26,023 bases of DNA from an uncultured Lachnospiraceae bacterium (GTDB lineage: Bacteria; Bacillota; Clostridia; Lachnospirales; Lachnospiraceae), in NCBI GenBank assembly GCA_944376975.1, contig CALWEE010000002.1, forward strand, positions 1-26,023, given 5' to 3'. Below are positions 15,506 through 23,312 of the stretch, one piece after another. The position numbers and the translations under genes are program-made. The notes under the pieces were generated by a model, which did not search any database, had not been told where the DNA came from, and saw only the letters and a list, made by a program, of their open reading frames with translations. Within the stretch, counting starts at the first letter, position 1. Each line of letters starts with the position of its first letter.

Positions 15506-16396
15506 TTAAAAACAGGAGGGCCGGAATACATACAGCAAGCATAAGATCACAGGGAGAGCCAGGCAGGCGGCCAGGGCTTTTCCTGTGATGTATTTTTTTA
15601 TGGAAAAAGACCGGGCCCGCAGGATGGGAGCGGTCTGGGCAGCGGTGGAAAGCCCGCCGAAAGCGGCGAAAAAAGTGATCAGACAGATCTTTGCCACATC
15701 CGGCAGGTCCGAGGCCGCCATCCGGCTGATACCGCAGGTCATTTCCATGAGGCCGGATAGAAGGAGCCGGATCATTGGCGGCAGGAAGGCCGCCGCGTCA
15801 AGGAACGCGGTGACGACGGAAAAGATCAGCACGGTTTCGCATATGGACATAAGGATGGCGAAGGTGTCGGAGGAAGCGGCGTCGATCCGGTCAAAAAAAC
15901 CTGAAGGACGGGTGGGGCATGGTATGGACGACGCGGCCAGGACACGGTTTTCCGGGGAAGCGTATCGACGGGATAAAAGAAGGACGGCATAAGCCAAAAA
16001 CGAACCGGAAAGGGCGGCGGCCCACATCAAAGGCCCGAGAGCGGCGTCGCCGAGCATGCCCATGGCGGCATAACTGATCATGAAAGCGGGGCTGGGATTG
16101 CTGACAAGCACGAGAAGCGTTTCGGCCTTCCCTTTTTCTATCTTCCCTGCCGCGTTCATGTCCGCGACGGCTTTGGCGCCTGTGGGATAGCCGGATATGA
16201 AGCCGAAGATCACCGGATAGATACGGGATAGGCCGGCGGGAATGTCCATAAGGCGGACGATCGAAGACAGGAGCAAAAAAGGATATAGCGAAGGGATCAG
16301 CTGGAAGGCGAGCAGGCGTATACCGTCTTCCACGCCTTGTTTGCTTATATCGGGAAAAATGAAAAAAAGCAGGAAACAGATAAAACAGACGGCCAT
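15506..16396 (-). CDS. ylbJ: Sporulation integral membrane protein YlbJ-like (nucleoside-recognition 'gate' family)
   Basis: The gene encodes 296 residues starting at an ATG at 16396 with GAGG a short 4 nt upstream. The first residues are already hydrophobic (MAVCFICFLLFFIF), and about seven to eight membrane segments follow. FGFISGYPTGAKAVADM and LVSNPSPAFMISYAAMG are typical of YlbJ, and FFAAFGGLSTAAQTAPIL forms the second half-repeat. Bacillus YlbJ is needed for heat-resistant spores and is a polytopic membrane protein of about 400 residues. This copy is shorter, as seems usual for clostridial members, and shows no frame break. It lies 41 nt downstream of tmcAL on the same strand and is probably co-transcribed. 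Confidence 0.85.
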   Translation of the reverse strand: MAVCFICFLLFFIFPDISKQGVEDGIRLLAFQLIPSLYPFLLLSSIVRLMDIPAGLSRIYPVIFGFISGYPTGAKAVADMNAAGKIEKGKAETLLVLVSNPSPAFMISYAAMGMLGDAALGPLMWAAALSGSFLAYAVLLLSRRYASPENRVLAASSIPCPTRPSGFFDRIDAASSDTFAILMSICETVLIFSVVTAFLDAAAFLPPMIRLLLSGLMEMTCGISRMAASDLPDVAKICLITFFAAFGGLSTAAQTAPILRARSFSIKKYITGKALAACLALPVILCLLYVFRPSCF

Positions 16397-16437
16397 GGGA
16401 CCTCTTTTTGCTTTATCTTATGTTCCTGCTTTTTCCT

Positions 16438-17691
16438 TTATACCCGTATGACAGACTGGGTCCATTCCGTTTTCAGGACGCCGCGGAACTTGATCTGTTG
16501 TATGTGCCGATACAGGTCGGCGGCGTAAATGTCTTTTTTCAGAACGGCCAAAGACCGGGAAGGAAGTTTGCGGGGAGCGTCGGCCATCTTGGCGATCAGC
16601 GGGATGGAATGGGCTTTTTTGATCGCGTGGAGAAGATCGACGCTGTCTTTCCTGAACCCGAGGATGCGCGCGTATTCCCAGCCGGAGGGACCCTCAAGGA
16701 GGATGCGTCCCTGATCCCTTGGTATGTGAAGGAGCATACGGAAAACGCTCCGGTCGATCCGGGTCTTTGTATAGCCCTTTGTCTTTAACAAGGACAGATA
16801 TTGGGACAAGGACGTTTGATCGTCAAAAAGACGGGTCATCCGACGGAAAAGGTCGGTCCCGAAGTAGGTGTTTTCGGAAGGATGGACCGCGTCGGCGTAA
16901 GCCAGGAAAGCGGCGGCGAAAACCTGGGAAAAATCGTCGGTGACCACCGGAAAGGCTTTGCCGAAACCATCGGAGAGGGCTTCAAAGACAAAAGCGGGGA
17001 CGGCCTGGCTGACGGCGGGCGATGGACCGTCTTGGAGCAGGGCTTTTCGTATGCCGGAGGCGGAGGCCATCGCGCCGTTTACGCGGGTATCGTGGTATCC
17101 GGCGCCTTTTCTTAGCATGGGAACCGGACGGATGACGGAGTGTTCCTGTTTCAGCGCCAGATGATATTCCAGGGCGAGGATATTGTTGGGCGAAGAAAGA
17201 AAACCTTCCGGGAGAAGACGTCCCGGAAAGGAGAGGCTAAAGGCTTCACGAAGCGCCAGGGCACGGGCTCGGGGGTAGGACAGGCCTTCCCGGACGGCCG
17301 ACTGGAGCGTTTCACGAAAAATGGGGGGCTCATCAAGCAGTATATCCGAACATATTTCAAAGAGAGACGGAGCGGGGGGCGCACAGCCAAAAAAAAGGGC
17401 GTCGACCAGACCAAGACGAACCAGGAACCGGACGGCGCCTCTGGAAAAGATTGCCGACTCGGAGACGGCGAAGACGGCGGGAAGTTCGATGACCAGATCC
17501 GCGCCGGCCAAAAGCGCCATCCGGGCGCGGCTATATTTGTCCAGGAAAGCGGGGCCGCCCCGCTGGATGAAATCGCCGCTCATGATGACGATGACGCGGT
17601 CGGCGCCGTACCGGTCCCGGACCGTCTGGAGCTGATGATGATGACCGTTGTGGAACGGGTTGTATTCGGCGATGATGGCGGCGGTTTTCAT
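16438..17691 (-). CDS. tmcAL: tRNA(Met) cytidine acetate ligase TmcAL (YlbM)
   Basis: The gene encodes 417 residues from an ATG at 17691 with AAAGGAT 9 nt upstream. The N-terminal nucleotidyltransferase fold shows IIAEYNPFHNGH with H14-N-G-H17 and the family signature MSGDFIQRGGPA, then ADLVIELP. The length is normal. The enzyme activates acetate with ATP and transfers it to the wobble cytidine of elongator tRNA-Met, forming N4-acetylcytidine. It lies back to back with pta-ackA, the acetate-forming pathway, which fits its use of acetate. This adjacency is common in Firmicutes and need not mean shared control. Confidence 0.94.
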   Translation of the reverse strand: MKTAAIIAEYNPFHNGHHHQLQTVRDRYGADRVIVIMSGDFIQRGGPAFLDKYSRARMALLAGADLVIELPAVFAVSESAIFSRGAVRFLVRLGLVDALFFGCAPPAPSLFEICSDILLDEPPIFRETLQSAVREGLSYPRARALALREAFSLSFPGRLLPEGFLSSPNNILALEYHLALKQEHSVIRPVPMLRKGAGYHDTRVNGAMASASGIRKALLQDGPSPAVSQAVPAFVFEALSDGFGKAFPVVTDDFSQVFAAAFLAYADAVHPSENTYFGTDLFRRMTRLFDDQTSLSQYLSLLKTKGYTKTRIDRSVFRMLLHIPRDQGRILLEGPSGWEYARILGFRKDSVDLLHAIKKAHSIPLIAKMADAPRKLPSRSLAVLKKDIYAADLYRHIQQIKFRGVLKTEWTQSVIRV

Positions 17692-17852
17692 GAAAAACAG
17701 ATCCTTTCTCTATGGTAAATATGTTAAAAAATAGCCAATCTTTGCTGGGTTTTGGTATAGTATAACCTGATTTTAAAGAGCTGTATAGACCGATTTCAGG
17801 TATATGGACTGAAAAAAAAACAATTTACGGCTTGTTTATGGGCAAAAAGAAC

Positions 17853-17895
17853 TTGTTAGTCTTTTTTTGCTGGTATATAATATTTTCTGTATAAT
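17853..17895 (+). promoter_or_regulatory. Two overlapping sigma-A promoters upstream of pta
   Basis: P1 is TTGTTA (17853-17858), 17 nt, TATAAT (17876-17881). P2 is TTGCTG (17867-17872), 17 nt, TATAAT (17890-17895). Both spacers are ideal, and the two are offset by 14 bp, so polymerase cannot occupy both at once. The pta start is 42 nt below the P2 -10. The rest of the 245-nt gap (17692-17852) is AT-rich; it holds a short dyad TTTCAG/CTGAAA (17794-17814) and presumably the tmcAL promoter, which I cannot place firmly. Confidence 0.72.
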
Positions 17896-17936
17896 ACGAT
17901 CCATATTTAATTTGGGGATGAAAGGAGTTTTTGACT

Positions 17937-18959
17937 ATGGCGTTTATTGATGGAGTGAAAGAGAGAGCAAAACAGTCAAAGAAAACGATCGTTCTGCCGG
18001 AAGGCAATGATATAAGAGTCATTGTTGCCGCGGAAAAAATCATTAAAGAAGATCTTGCGGATCTCATCCTTGTGGGACATCCGGAAGAGATCGAAGAAGC
18101 GGCAAAAGGACATGACATTTCCGCGGCCAGGATCATCTGCCCGGAAACCTATGAACATCTGGACGATTTTATCGTTCATTTTTATCAGCTCCGTAAAAGA
18201 AAAGGTATGACACTGAACGACGCGAGACGTATCCTGACGGCCAACTACCTGTTCTTCGGCGTTATGATGGTAAAGATGGGCTTCGCGGACGGTATGGTGG
18301 GCGGCTGCCGTACAACGACGGCCAACGTCCTCAGACCTTCCCTTCAGATACTGAAGACCGCTCCGGGAAGCAAACTGGTTTCCGCGTTCTTCGTAATGGA
18401 CGTACCGGGCTGCACCTATGGCGCGGACGGCGTGTTCGTATTCTCCGACGCGGGACTGAACCAGAATCCGTCTTCCGAAGAACTGGCGGCCATAGCCGAT
18501 TCTTCCGCCAAGACGTTTGAGACGCTGGTAGGCAAGAAACCGATCACGGCTTTCCTGTCCCATTCTACAATGGGTAGCGCCAGCCATCCGGACGTGGATA
18601 AAGTGGTCCGCGCTGTCGAGATCGCCCATGAAGAGTATCCGGATCTTCTGGTCGATGGTGAATTCCAGCTTGACGCGGCCATCGTTCCGGAAGTTGCCGC
18701 TCAGAAAGCGCCGGACAATGAAGTGGCCGGACATGCCAACGTGCTGATCTTCCCCGATCTGGACGCCGGCAATATCGGCTATAAGCTTGTTCAGAGACTG
18801 GCGAAGGCGGAAGCCTACGGACCGATCACCCAGGGCCTTGCCCGTCCGGTAAACGACCTGTCCCGCGGCTGCTCGGCCGACGACATCGTTGGCGTTGTCG
18901 CCATCACAGCCGTACAGGCACAGCTTCAGGAAGCGCAGCAAGCAGCAGAAACAAAATAA
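17937..18959 (+). CDS. pta: Phosphate acetyltransferase
   Basis: The gene encodes 340 residues from the ATG at 17937, with AAAGGAG at 17921-17927. A TTG two codons earlier is less likely. The size matches the single-domain Pta of Firmicutes. Visible signatures are IVLPEGNDIRVIVAA, GMVGGCRTTTANVLRPSLQ, VDGEFQLDAAIVPEVAAQKAP and FPDLDAGNIGYKLVQRLAKAE followed by GPITQGL. It converts acetyl-CoA and phosphate to acetyl phosphate and CoA. Together with ackA, 48 nt downstream, it provides substrate-level ATP during fermentation. Confidence 0.97.
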   Translation: MAFIDGVKERAKQSKKTIVLPEGNDIRVIVAAEKIIKEDLADLILVGHPEEIEEAAKGHDISAARIICPETYEHLDDFIVHFYQLRKRKGMTLNDARRILTANYLFFGVMMVKMGFADGMVGGCRTTTANVLRPSLQILKTAPGSKLVSAFFVMDVPGCTYGADGVFVFSDAGLNQNPSSEELAAIADSSAKTFETLVGKKPITAFLSHSTMGSASHPDVDKVVRAVEIAHEEYPDLLVDGEFQLDAAIVPEVAAQKAPDNEVAGHANVLIFPDLDAGNIGYKLVQRLAKAEAYGPITQGLARPVNDLSRGCSADDIVGVVAITAVQAQLQEAQQAAETK

Positions 18960-19007
18960 GATCCGGTCCGCGCTCGCGCGAACGTCTGACAGATAAGGAG
19001 ATATATT

Positions 19008-20201
19008 ATGAAGGTATTAGTGATCAACTGTGGGAGTTCTTCTCTGAAATTTCAGCTCATCGACTCGGTTACGGAGGATGTCCTGGCGAAGGGATTGTGT
19101 GAACGTATCGCTATAGATGGAAGCCGGCTGGTCTATCAGCCGAAGGGCGGGGAAAAGACAAAGACGGAAAGCCCCATGCCCACGCATACGGAAGCGATCG
19201 CCATGGTGCTGAACGCGCTCACCGATCCGCAAAGAGGCGTGATCAAAGACATGAGCGAGATCGACGCGGTGGGCCATCGTATCGTGCATGGCGGCGAGAG
19301 CTTTTCGGAAGCCACTGTCCTGAACGACGAGGTGATCAAAGCGATCGAAGCCTGCTCAGACCTGGCGCCGTTACATAATCCGGCGAACCTGATCGGCATC
19401 AACGCCTGCAAGGCGCTCATGCCCAACACGCCCATGGTGGCCGTGTTCGATACGGCTTTCCATCAGACCATGCCGGAAGAAGCCTATCTGTACGGCCTGC
19501 CTAAAGAATATTATGAAAAATACAAAGTGCGCCGTTACGGATTCCACGGGACTTCCCACAGCTATGTATCCAAAAAGGCGGCCCAGCTTCTGAACAAACC
19601 CTACGATCAGGTCAAGACGATCGTCTGCCATCTGGGCAACGGAGCCAGCTGCTGCGCGGTCAAATACGGCAAGTCCGTGGACACCTCCATGGGACTGACG
19701 CCGCTGGAAGGACTGATCATGGGTACCCGGTCCGGCGACATCGATCCGGCCATCATTGAGTTCATCGCGAAAAAAGAAGGTCTTTCCCTTGGCGAGATCA
19801 TGGATATCCTGAACAAAAAATCCGGCGTTCTCGGTATATCTGGATATACGAGCGACTTTATGGATCTGGAAAGAGATTCCCTGGCTAAAAAGCCGGAGGC
19901 GCTCCTGACCATGAAAGTGTTCGCGTACAGAGTGGCCAAGTATATCGGCGCGTACGCCGCGGCCATGAACGGCGTGGACGCCATCGCTTTCACGGCGGGC
20001 CTTGGCGAGAACAACAAATATGTCCGGGAAGATATATGCGCGTACCTGGGTTACCTGGGCGTCAAACTGGATCCGGAACTCAACGCGAAACGGGGCGAAG
20101 ACCTGATCGTGTCCACACCGGATTCCCGTACCGCCATCATGGTCATACCGACCAACGAAGAACTGGCGATCGCCAGGGAAACGGTGGCTCTTGTCGGCTG
20201 A
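19008..20201 (+). CDS. ackA: Acetate kinase
   Basis: The gene encodes 397 residues, the normal size, with AAGGAG 7 nt before the ATG. ASKHA-fold motifs are intact: VLVINCGSSSLKFQL at the N-terminus, RYGFHGTSHSYV, CHLGNGAS, GLIMGTRSGDIDP and IAFTAGLGENN. It transfers phosphate from acetyl phosphate to ADP, forming acetate and ATP. It is co-transcribed with pta. Two dyads without T tracts follow the stop. Confidence 0.98.
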   Translation: MKVLVINCGSSSLKFQLIDSVTEDVLAKGLCERIAIDGSRLVYQPKGGEKTKTESPMPTHTEAIAMVLNALTDPQRGVIKDMSEIDAVGHRIVHGGESFSEATVLNDEVIKAIEACSDLAPLHNPANLIGINACKALMPNTPMVAVFDTAFHQTMPEEAYLYGLPKEYYEKYKVRRYGFHGTSHSYVSKKAAQLLNKPYDQVKTIVCHLGNGASCCAVKYGKSVDTSMGLTPLEGLIMGTRSGDIDPAIIEFIAKKEGLSLGEIMDILNKKSGVLGISGYTSDFMDLERDSLAKKPEALLTMKVFAYRVAKYIGAYAAAMNGVDAIAFTAGLGENNKYVREDICAYLGYLGVKLDPELNAKRGEDLIVSTPDSRTAIMVIPTNEELAIARETVALVG

Positions 20202-20217
20202 TATATGGAATGAGATG

Positions 20218-20275
20218 TCCGCGGAAACGACCGGTTTCCGCGGATATTCTGTGTAAAGGGCTAAACCTTTACACA
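20218..20275 (+). terminator. Tandem perfect dyads between ackA and yceD
   Basis: Dyad A: TCCGCGGAAAC (20218-20228) and GTTTCCGCGGA (20234-20244), 11 perfect pairs, 5-nt loop. Dyad B: TGTGTAAAGG (20250-20259) and CCTTTACACA (20266-20275), 10 perfect pairs, 6-nt loop. Neither is followed by a T run, so they are unusual as intrinsic terminators. Dyad B ends 15 bp before the -35 of the yceD promoter, so it could instead be an operator. Confidence 0.55.
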
Positions 20276-20290
20276 TATGGAAAATAATTA

Positions 20291-20319
20291 TTGACAAACA
20301 AATAAGCCCTATGTATAAT
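20291..20319 (+). promoter_or_regulatory. Full-consensus promoter of yceD-rpmF
   Basis: TTGACA (20291-20296) and TATAAT (20314-20319) are separated by exactly 17 nt. It predicts a transcript starting near 20326, and this fixes the yceD start at 20349 rather than any upstream codon. Confidence 0.87.
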
Positions 20320-20348
20320 TGGTAGAGTATGAAGTTTGGGAGACAGCT

Positions 20349-20873
20349 ATGCGGATAGATATTTCAGAGATGATTTCCACATCCAATAAAAGCGGCGTCT
20401 ATGAGATCACGCCGGAGAAAGACCGTTATGTATTCGACGGTTCTTCCTGCCCGGTGCGCTGCGAAAGTCCGGTGCGCGTCATCATCGCGAACGCGGGCGA
20501 GCGGAAAGCGCAGCTGGAAGTGTGTGGCGATCTGTCTGTCGATATACCTTGTGGCCGCTGCCTGACACCCGTACCGACAGCGTTCCATATCGAAGCGCTC
20601 CATCTTATCGATCTTTCAAAAGAGGCTGATGAAGACGGTTCGGACCGGTCGGTCTATATGCCGGACGGCCAGACAGTCGATACGGAACAGCTCATTTATT
20701 ATGAACTTTATACACGGTTTCCCATGAAGACACTTTGCCGGCCCGACTGCAAAGGGATCTGTCCAAAGTGCGGGAAGGATCTGAACGAAGGCGAATGCGG
20801 CTGCGACCGGGATGTACCGGATCCGCGTATGGCGGCTATTCGTGATATATTTAAGAATTTTAAGGAGGTGTAA
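20349..20873 (+). CDS. yceD: YceD/DUF177 family protein
   Basis: The gene encodes 174 residues from the ATG at 20349, with GGGAG 6 nt upstream. Longer open-frame starts fall inside the promoter. The DUF177 core is recognisable: VCGDLSVDIPCGRCLTPV in the middle and a cysteine-rich C-terminus (CRPDCKGICPKCGKDL, then CGC) that probably binds a metal. In other bacteria, YceD-family proteins sit beside rpmF and are linked to 23S rRNA accumulation or ribosome assembly. Here the ribosome site of rpmF (AAGGAGGTG) overlaps the last codons, which implies coupled expression. Confidence 0.9.
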   Translation: MRIDISEMISTSNKSGVYEITPEKDRYVFDGSSCPVRCESPVRVIIANAGERKAQLEVCGDLSVDIPCGRCLTPVPTAFHIEALHLIDLSKEADEDGSDRSVYMPDGQTVDTEQLIYYELYTRFPMKTLCRPDCKGICPKCGKDLNEGECGCDRDVPDPRMAAIRDIFKNFKEV

Positions 20874-20876
20874 CCT

Positions 20877-21056
20877 ATGTCCATATGTCCAAAGAATAAA
20901 TCATCCAAAGCAAGAAGAGACAGCCGGCGCGCGAACTGGAAGATGAGCGCTCCCACACTGGTAAAATGCAGCCATTGCGGTGAACTCATGATGCCCCACA
21001 GAGTGTGCAAAGCATGCGGTTATTATGCTAAAAAGTCTATCGTTGAGGCAAAATGA
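20877..21056 (+). CDS. rpmF: 50S ribosomal protein L32, zinc-binding form
   Basis: The gene encodes 59 residues. AAGGAGGTG at 20862-20870 is 6 nt upstream of the ATG, and the gene starts 3 nt after the yceD stop. The N-terminus MSICPKNKSSKARRDSRRAN is the clostridial L32 pattern (in place of MAVPK). C31-x2-C34 and C44-x2-C47 form the zinc ribbon. It is a component of the large ribosomal subunit. A strong terminator follows at 21089. Confidence 0.96.
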   Translation: MSICPKNKSSKARRDSRRANWKMSAPTLVKCSHCGELMMPHRVCKACGYYAKKSIVEAK

Positions 21057-21088
21057 TCAACGACAGACACAGATGATGGGTCATAGAC

Positions 21089-21128
21089 AGGATATTACAG
21101 GGAGTTTTCCTTTGTAATATCCTTTTTT
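21089..21128 (+). terminator. Intrinsic terminator of yceD-rpmF
   Basis: AGGATATTACA (21089-21099) pairs with TGTAATATCCT (21113-21123) and is followed by T bases to 21128, giving a run of six. It is 33 nt after the rpmF stop. Confidence 0.9.
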
Positions 21129-21142
21129 GTTATGAAAAAAGA

Positions 21143-21177
21143 TTGATTTAATGAATATTATCTAGTATATTTAGATA
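21143..21177 (+). promoter_or_regulatory. plsX promoter with overlapping dyad
   Basis: TTGATT (21143-21148), 17 nt, TATATT (21166-21171). A dyad TATCTA (21159-21164) / TAGATA (21172-21177) brackets the -10 box and could be an operator. It does not match the FapR consensus as I know it. Confidence 0.6.
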
Positions 21178-21184
21178 TAAAAGA

Positions 21185-21221
21185 CTGGCCGGTACTCTGG
21201 CCAGAATATTTTACGTTCTGG
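21185..21221 (+). promoter_or_regulatory. Possible two-state leader upstream of plsX
   Basis: CTGGCC (21185-21190) can pair with GGCCAG (21199-21204). Alternatively, CCAGAA (21201-21206) can pair with TTCTGG (21216-21221). The two stems share CCAG and exclude each other. The second hides part of the ribosome site TGGAGG (21219-21224). Switching is inference from base pairing only. Confidence 0.35.
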
Positions 21222-21230
21222 AGGCGGATT

Positions 21231-22238
21231 ATGGCAGAATATACAACAGTCGCCGTAGATGCCATGGGGGGCGATGACGCTCCGGGTGTGGTCATAAAAG
21301 GCGCGGTGGAAGCGATCGCCCAGAAGGACCGTCTGAAACTGATCCTTGTCGGTGACAAAACGACCATAGAAAAGGAACTTTCCGGATATACTTATGACAA
21401 AGACAGGGTAACGATCGTGCATACGACGCAGGTGATCAGCAACGACGAAGCGCCGGTGGCCGCGATACGCGGCAAAAAAGATTCATCCATTGTCGTCTGT
21501 CAGAAGCTGGTACGAAACGGCGAAGCGGACGCCATGGTCTCTGCCGGTTCCACCGGCGCGGTACTGGCCGGCGGACAGCTGATCGTGGGCCGGCTCAAAG
21601 GCGTGGAACGGGCGCCTCTCGCGCCGCTGATCCCGACGGAAAAAGGTTTTTCCCTGCTGATCGACTGCGGCGCCAACGTGGACGCCAGGCCGAGCGCCCT
21701 TGTCCAGTTCGCCAAGATGGGCTCGCTGTATATGGAGAATATCATCGGCGTTAAAGATCCGACAGTGGCCATCGTCAATATCGGGGCGGAAGAAGAAAAG
21801 GGCAATCAGCTGGTGAAGGAAACCTACCCGCTTTTGAAAGCGGCGAAAGGCATCCGGTTCATCGGCAATATCGAAGCCCGGGACATACCGGCGGGCAAAG
21901 CGGACGTGGTCGTCTGCGAAGCTTTTGTGGGGAATGTCATCCTGAAAATGTACGAAGGCGTGGCGAGCACGTTATTTCATAAGATAAAAGAAGGCATGAT
22001 GGCGTCCTTGCGATCCAAGATCGGGGCCCTGCTCGTCAAACCCACGTTGAAAGAGCTGGTCAAACAGTTTGACGCGGCGGAGTACGGGGGCGCGCCCCTT
22101 TTGGGCCTTAAAGGGCTTGTGGTCAAATCCCATGGTAGTTCCAATGCCCTGGAGATCAAGAATTCCATCATCCAGTGCATTGCCTTTAAAGAGCAGGACA
22201 TCAGTCGGAAGATCGGTGAAATGCTTTCAGATAACTGA
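21231..22238 (+). CDS. plsX: Phosphate acyltransferase PlsX
   Basis: The gene encodes 335 residues with TGGAGG 6 nt before the ATG. TVAVDAMGGDDAP at the N-terminus is the family signature, followed by GDKTTIEKEL, MVSAGSTGAVLAGG, LIDCGANVDARP and CEAFVGNVILKMYEG. The enzyme makes acyl phosphate from acyl-ACP for the PlsY step of phospholipid synthesis at the inner membrane. It is followed after 36 nt by acpP, which carries its substrate. FakA upstream supplies the same acyl-phosphate pool in organisms where it has been studied. Confidence 0.97.
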   Translation: MAEYTTVAVDAMGGDDAPGVVIKGAVEAIAQKDRLKLILVGDKTTIEKELSGYTYDKDRVTIVHTTQVISNDEAPVAAIRGKKDSSIVVCQKLVRNGEADAMVSAGSTGAVLAGGQLIVGRLKGVERAPLAPLIPTEKGFSLLIDCGANVDARPSALVQFAKMGSLYMENIIGVKDPTVAIVNIGAEEEKGNQLVKETYPLLKAAKGIRFIGNIEARDIPAGKADVVVCEAFVGNVILKMYEGVASTLFHKIKEGMMASLRSKIGALLVKPTLKELVKQFDAAEYGGAPLLGLKGLVVKSHGSSNALEIKNSIIQCIAFKEQDISRKIGEMLSDN

Positions 22239-22274
22239 GTTGTTGTATTGAGATAAGGGAAAGGGTGTGGATGT

Positions 22275-22508
22275 ATGGAGTTGGGTAAACTGAAACAGAT
22301 CATAGGCGAAGTGCTGAATATCGAACCGGATGAAATATCGGAGAACATGTCCTTCGTGGATGATCTGGGCGCCGATTCACTGGATATCTTCCAGATCATC
22401 ATGGGTATCGAGGAAGAACTGGATGTGGAGATTTCAGAAGACACGGCTAAAAAGATCGTCACTGTGGGAGATGCGCTGGAGCAGATAAAAAAAGCTTTAG
22501 ACGAATGA
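22275..22508 (+). CDS. acpP: Acyl carrier protein
   Basis: The gene encodes 77 residues with AAGGG about 9 nt before the ATG. The four-helix ACP pattern is clear, with the phosphopantetheine attachment site at S35 in LGADSLD and an acidic second helix (IFQIIMGIEEELDVEI). It carries growing acyl chains in fatty acid synthesis, and CoaD upstream makes the precursor of its prosthetic group. It is co-transcribed with plsX and followed by a terminator. Confidence 0.96.
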   Translation: MELGKLKQIIGEVLNIEPDEISENMSFVDDLGADSLDIFQIIMGIEEELDVEISEDTAKKIVTVGDALEQIKKALDE

Positions 22509-22522
22509 TACGCGTATGGTGC

Positions 22523-22556
22523 GGGAGTCCTGCAAAACTGACAGGACTCCCCTTTT
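22523..22556 (+). terminator. Intrinsic terminator of plsX-acpP
   Basis: GGGAGTCCTG (22523-22532) pairs perfectly with CAGGACTCCC (22542-22551), 9-nt loop, followed by CTTTT. It is 14 nt after the acpP stop and 28 nt before rnc, for which I see no separate consensus promoter, so some read-through is likely. Confidence 0.85.
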
Positions 22557-22583
22557 ATCGTATTATAGAGGAGATGAAAGGAT

Positions 22584-23312
22584 ATGTCTGTCAAAGATAA
22601 TATGGACCGGTTCCAACAGCGGATCGGATATTCTTATCGGGATACGGGCCTGCTGAAAAAAGCCCTGACCCACAGTTCCTACGCCAATGAGCATCATATG
22701 GACCGGCACGACAACAATGAACGGCTGGAATTTCTGGGCGACGCGGTGCTGGAACTGATATCCAGCGATCTGCTGTTCGGAAGGTTTCCCGGAAAACAGG
22801 AAGGTGAACTGAGCAAACTGCGGGCCAGCCTCGTATGCGAACCGTCGCTGGCGTATTCGGCGCGGGAACTTTCCATCGGCGCCTTCCTCCTCCTGGGCAA
22901 AGGAGAAGAAGCCACCGGCGGACGAGAAAGGGATTCCATTCTTTCGGACGCTTTGGAAGCGGTCATCGGGAGCATCTATCTGGATGGCGGGTTTGAACCC
23001 GCGAAGGCCTTTGTCTTAAAATATGTCCTGAACGACATCGAACATAAACGGCGTTTTCATGACTGCAAGACCGTGCTCCAGGAAGTCGTCCAAAGTCATG
23101 GCAAAGCGTCTTTGAAATATGAGCTGTCCGACACCATCGGGCCGGAACATAACCGGACCTTTGTCATGCAGGTCTGCCTGGACGGCCAGGTGATCGGTAC
23201 AGGCGAAGGCAGGACAAAGCAGGCCGCCGGTCAGCAGGCTGCCTATCAGGCGCTGATCCGGTTGAAGGAGCAGGGAATCTATCAGTGTGAGGATGAAGAT
23301 GTATGTATTTAA
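22584..23312 (+). CDS. rnc: Ribonuclease III
   Basis: The gene encodes 242 residues with GAGGAG 10 nt before the ATG. The RNase III signature NNERLEFLGDAVLEL holds the metal-binding E49 and D53, and SDALEAVIGSIYLDGG supplies D122 and E125. A C-terminal double-stranded-RNA-binding domain covers about 165-235 (LQEVVQSHGKASLKYELS, then GRTKQAAGQQAAYQAL). It processes rRNA precursors and structured mRNAs. Its last 10 nt overlap the start of smc, the usual rnc-smc(-ftsY) order. Confidence 0.97.
   Translation: MSVKDNMDRFQQRIGYSYRDTGLLKKALTHSSYANEHHMDRHDNNERLEFLGDAVLELISSDLLFGRFPGKQEGELSKLRASLVCEPSLAYSARELSIGAFLLLGKGEEATGGRERDSILSDALEAVIGSIYLDGGFEPAKAFVLKYVLNDIEHKRRFHDCKTVLQEVVQSHGKASLKYELSDTIGPEHNRTFVMQVCLDGQVIGTGEGRTKQAAGQQAAYQALIRLKEQGIYQCEDEDVCI

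Noticed and set aside
16719..17718. Plus-strand frames opposite tmcAL
   Set aside because: Low-complexity basic translations; the minus strand carries the intact TmcAL signature motifs.
17785..17798. Possible catabolite-response element upstream of pta
   Set aside because: Only the 3' half fits (CGATTTCA); the essential 5' TG is missing, and the position is too far above the promoters.
17849..17871. Hairpin GCAAAAAGA...TCTTTTTTTGC as a terminator
   Set aside because: No plus-strand gene ends upstream, and it overlaps the pta promoters; likely AT-rich coincidence.
17976..20297. Minus-strand frames opposite pta and ackA
   Set aside because: Same mirror effect; the plus-strand products are unmistakable enzymes.
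20319..20348. Earlier start for yceD
   Set aside because: The codon lies in the -10 box of a consensus promoter, upstream of the predicted transcript start.
21159..21177. FapR operator at plsX
   Set aside because: Inverted repeat arms (TATCTA/TAGATA) and spacing differ from the FapR consensus as I know it; kept only as an unnamed dyad.
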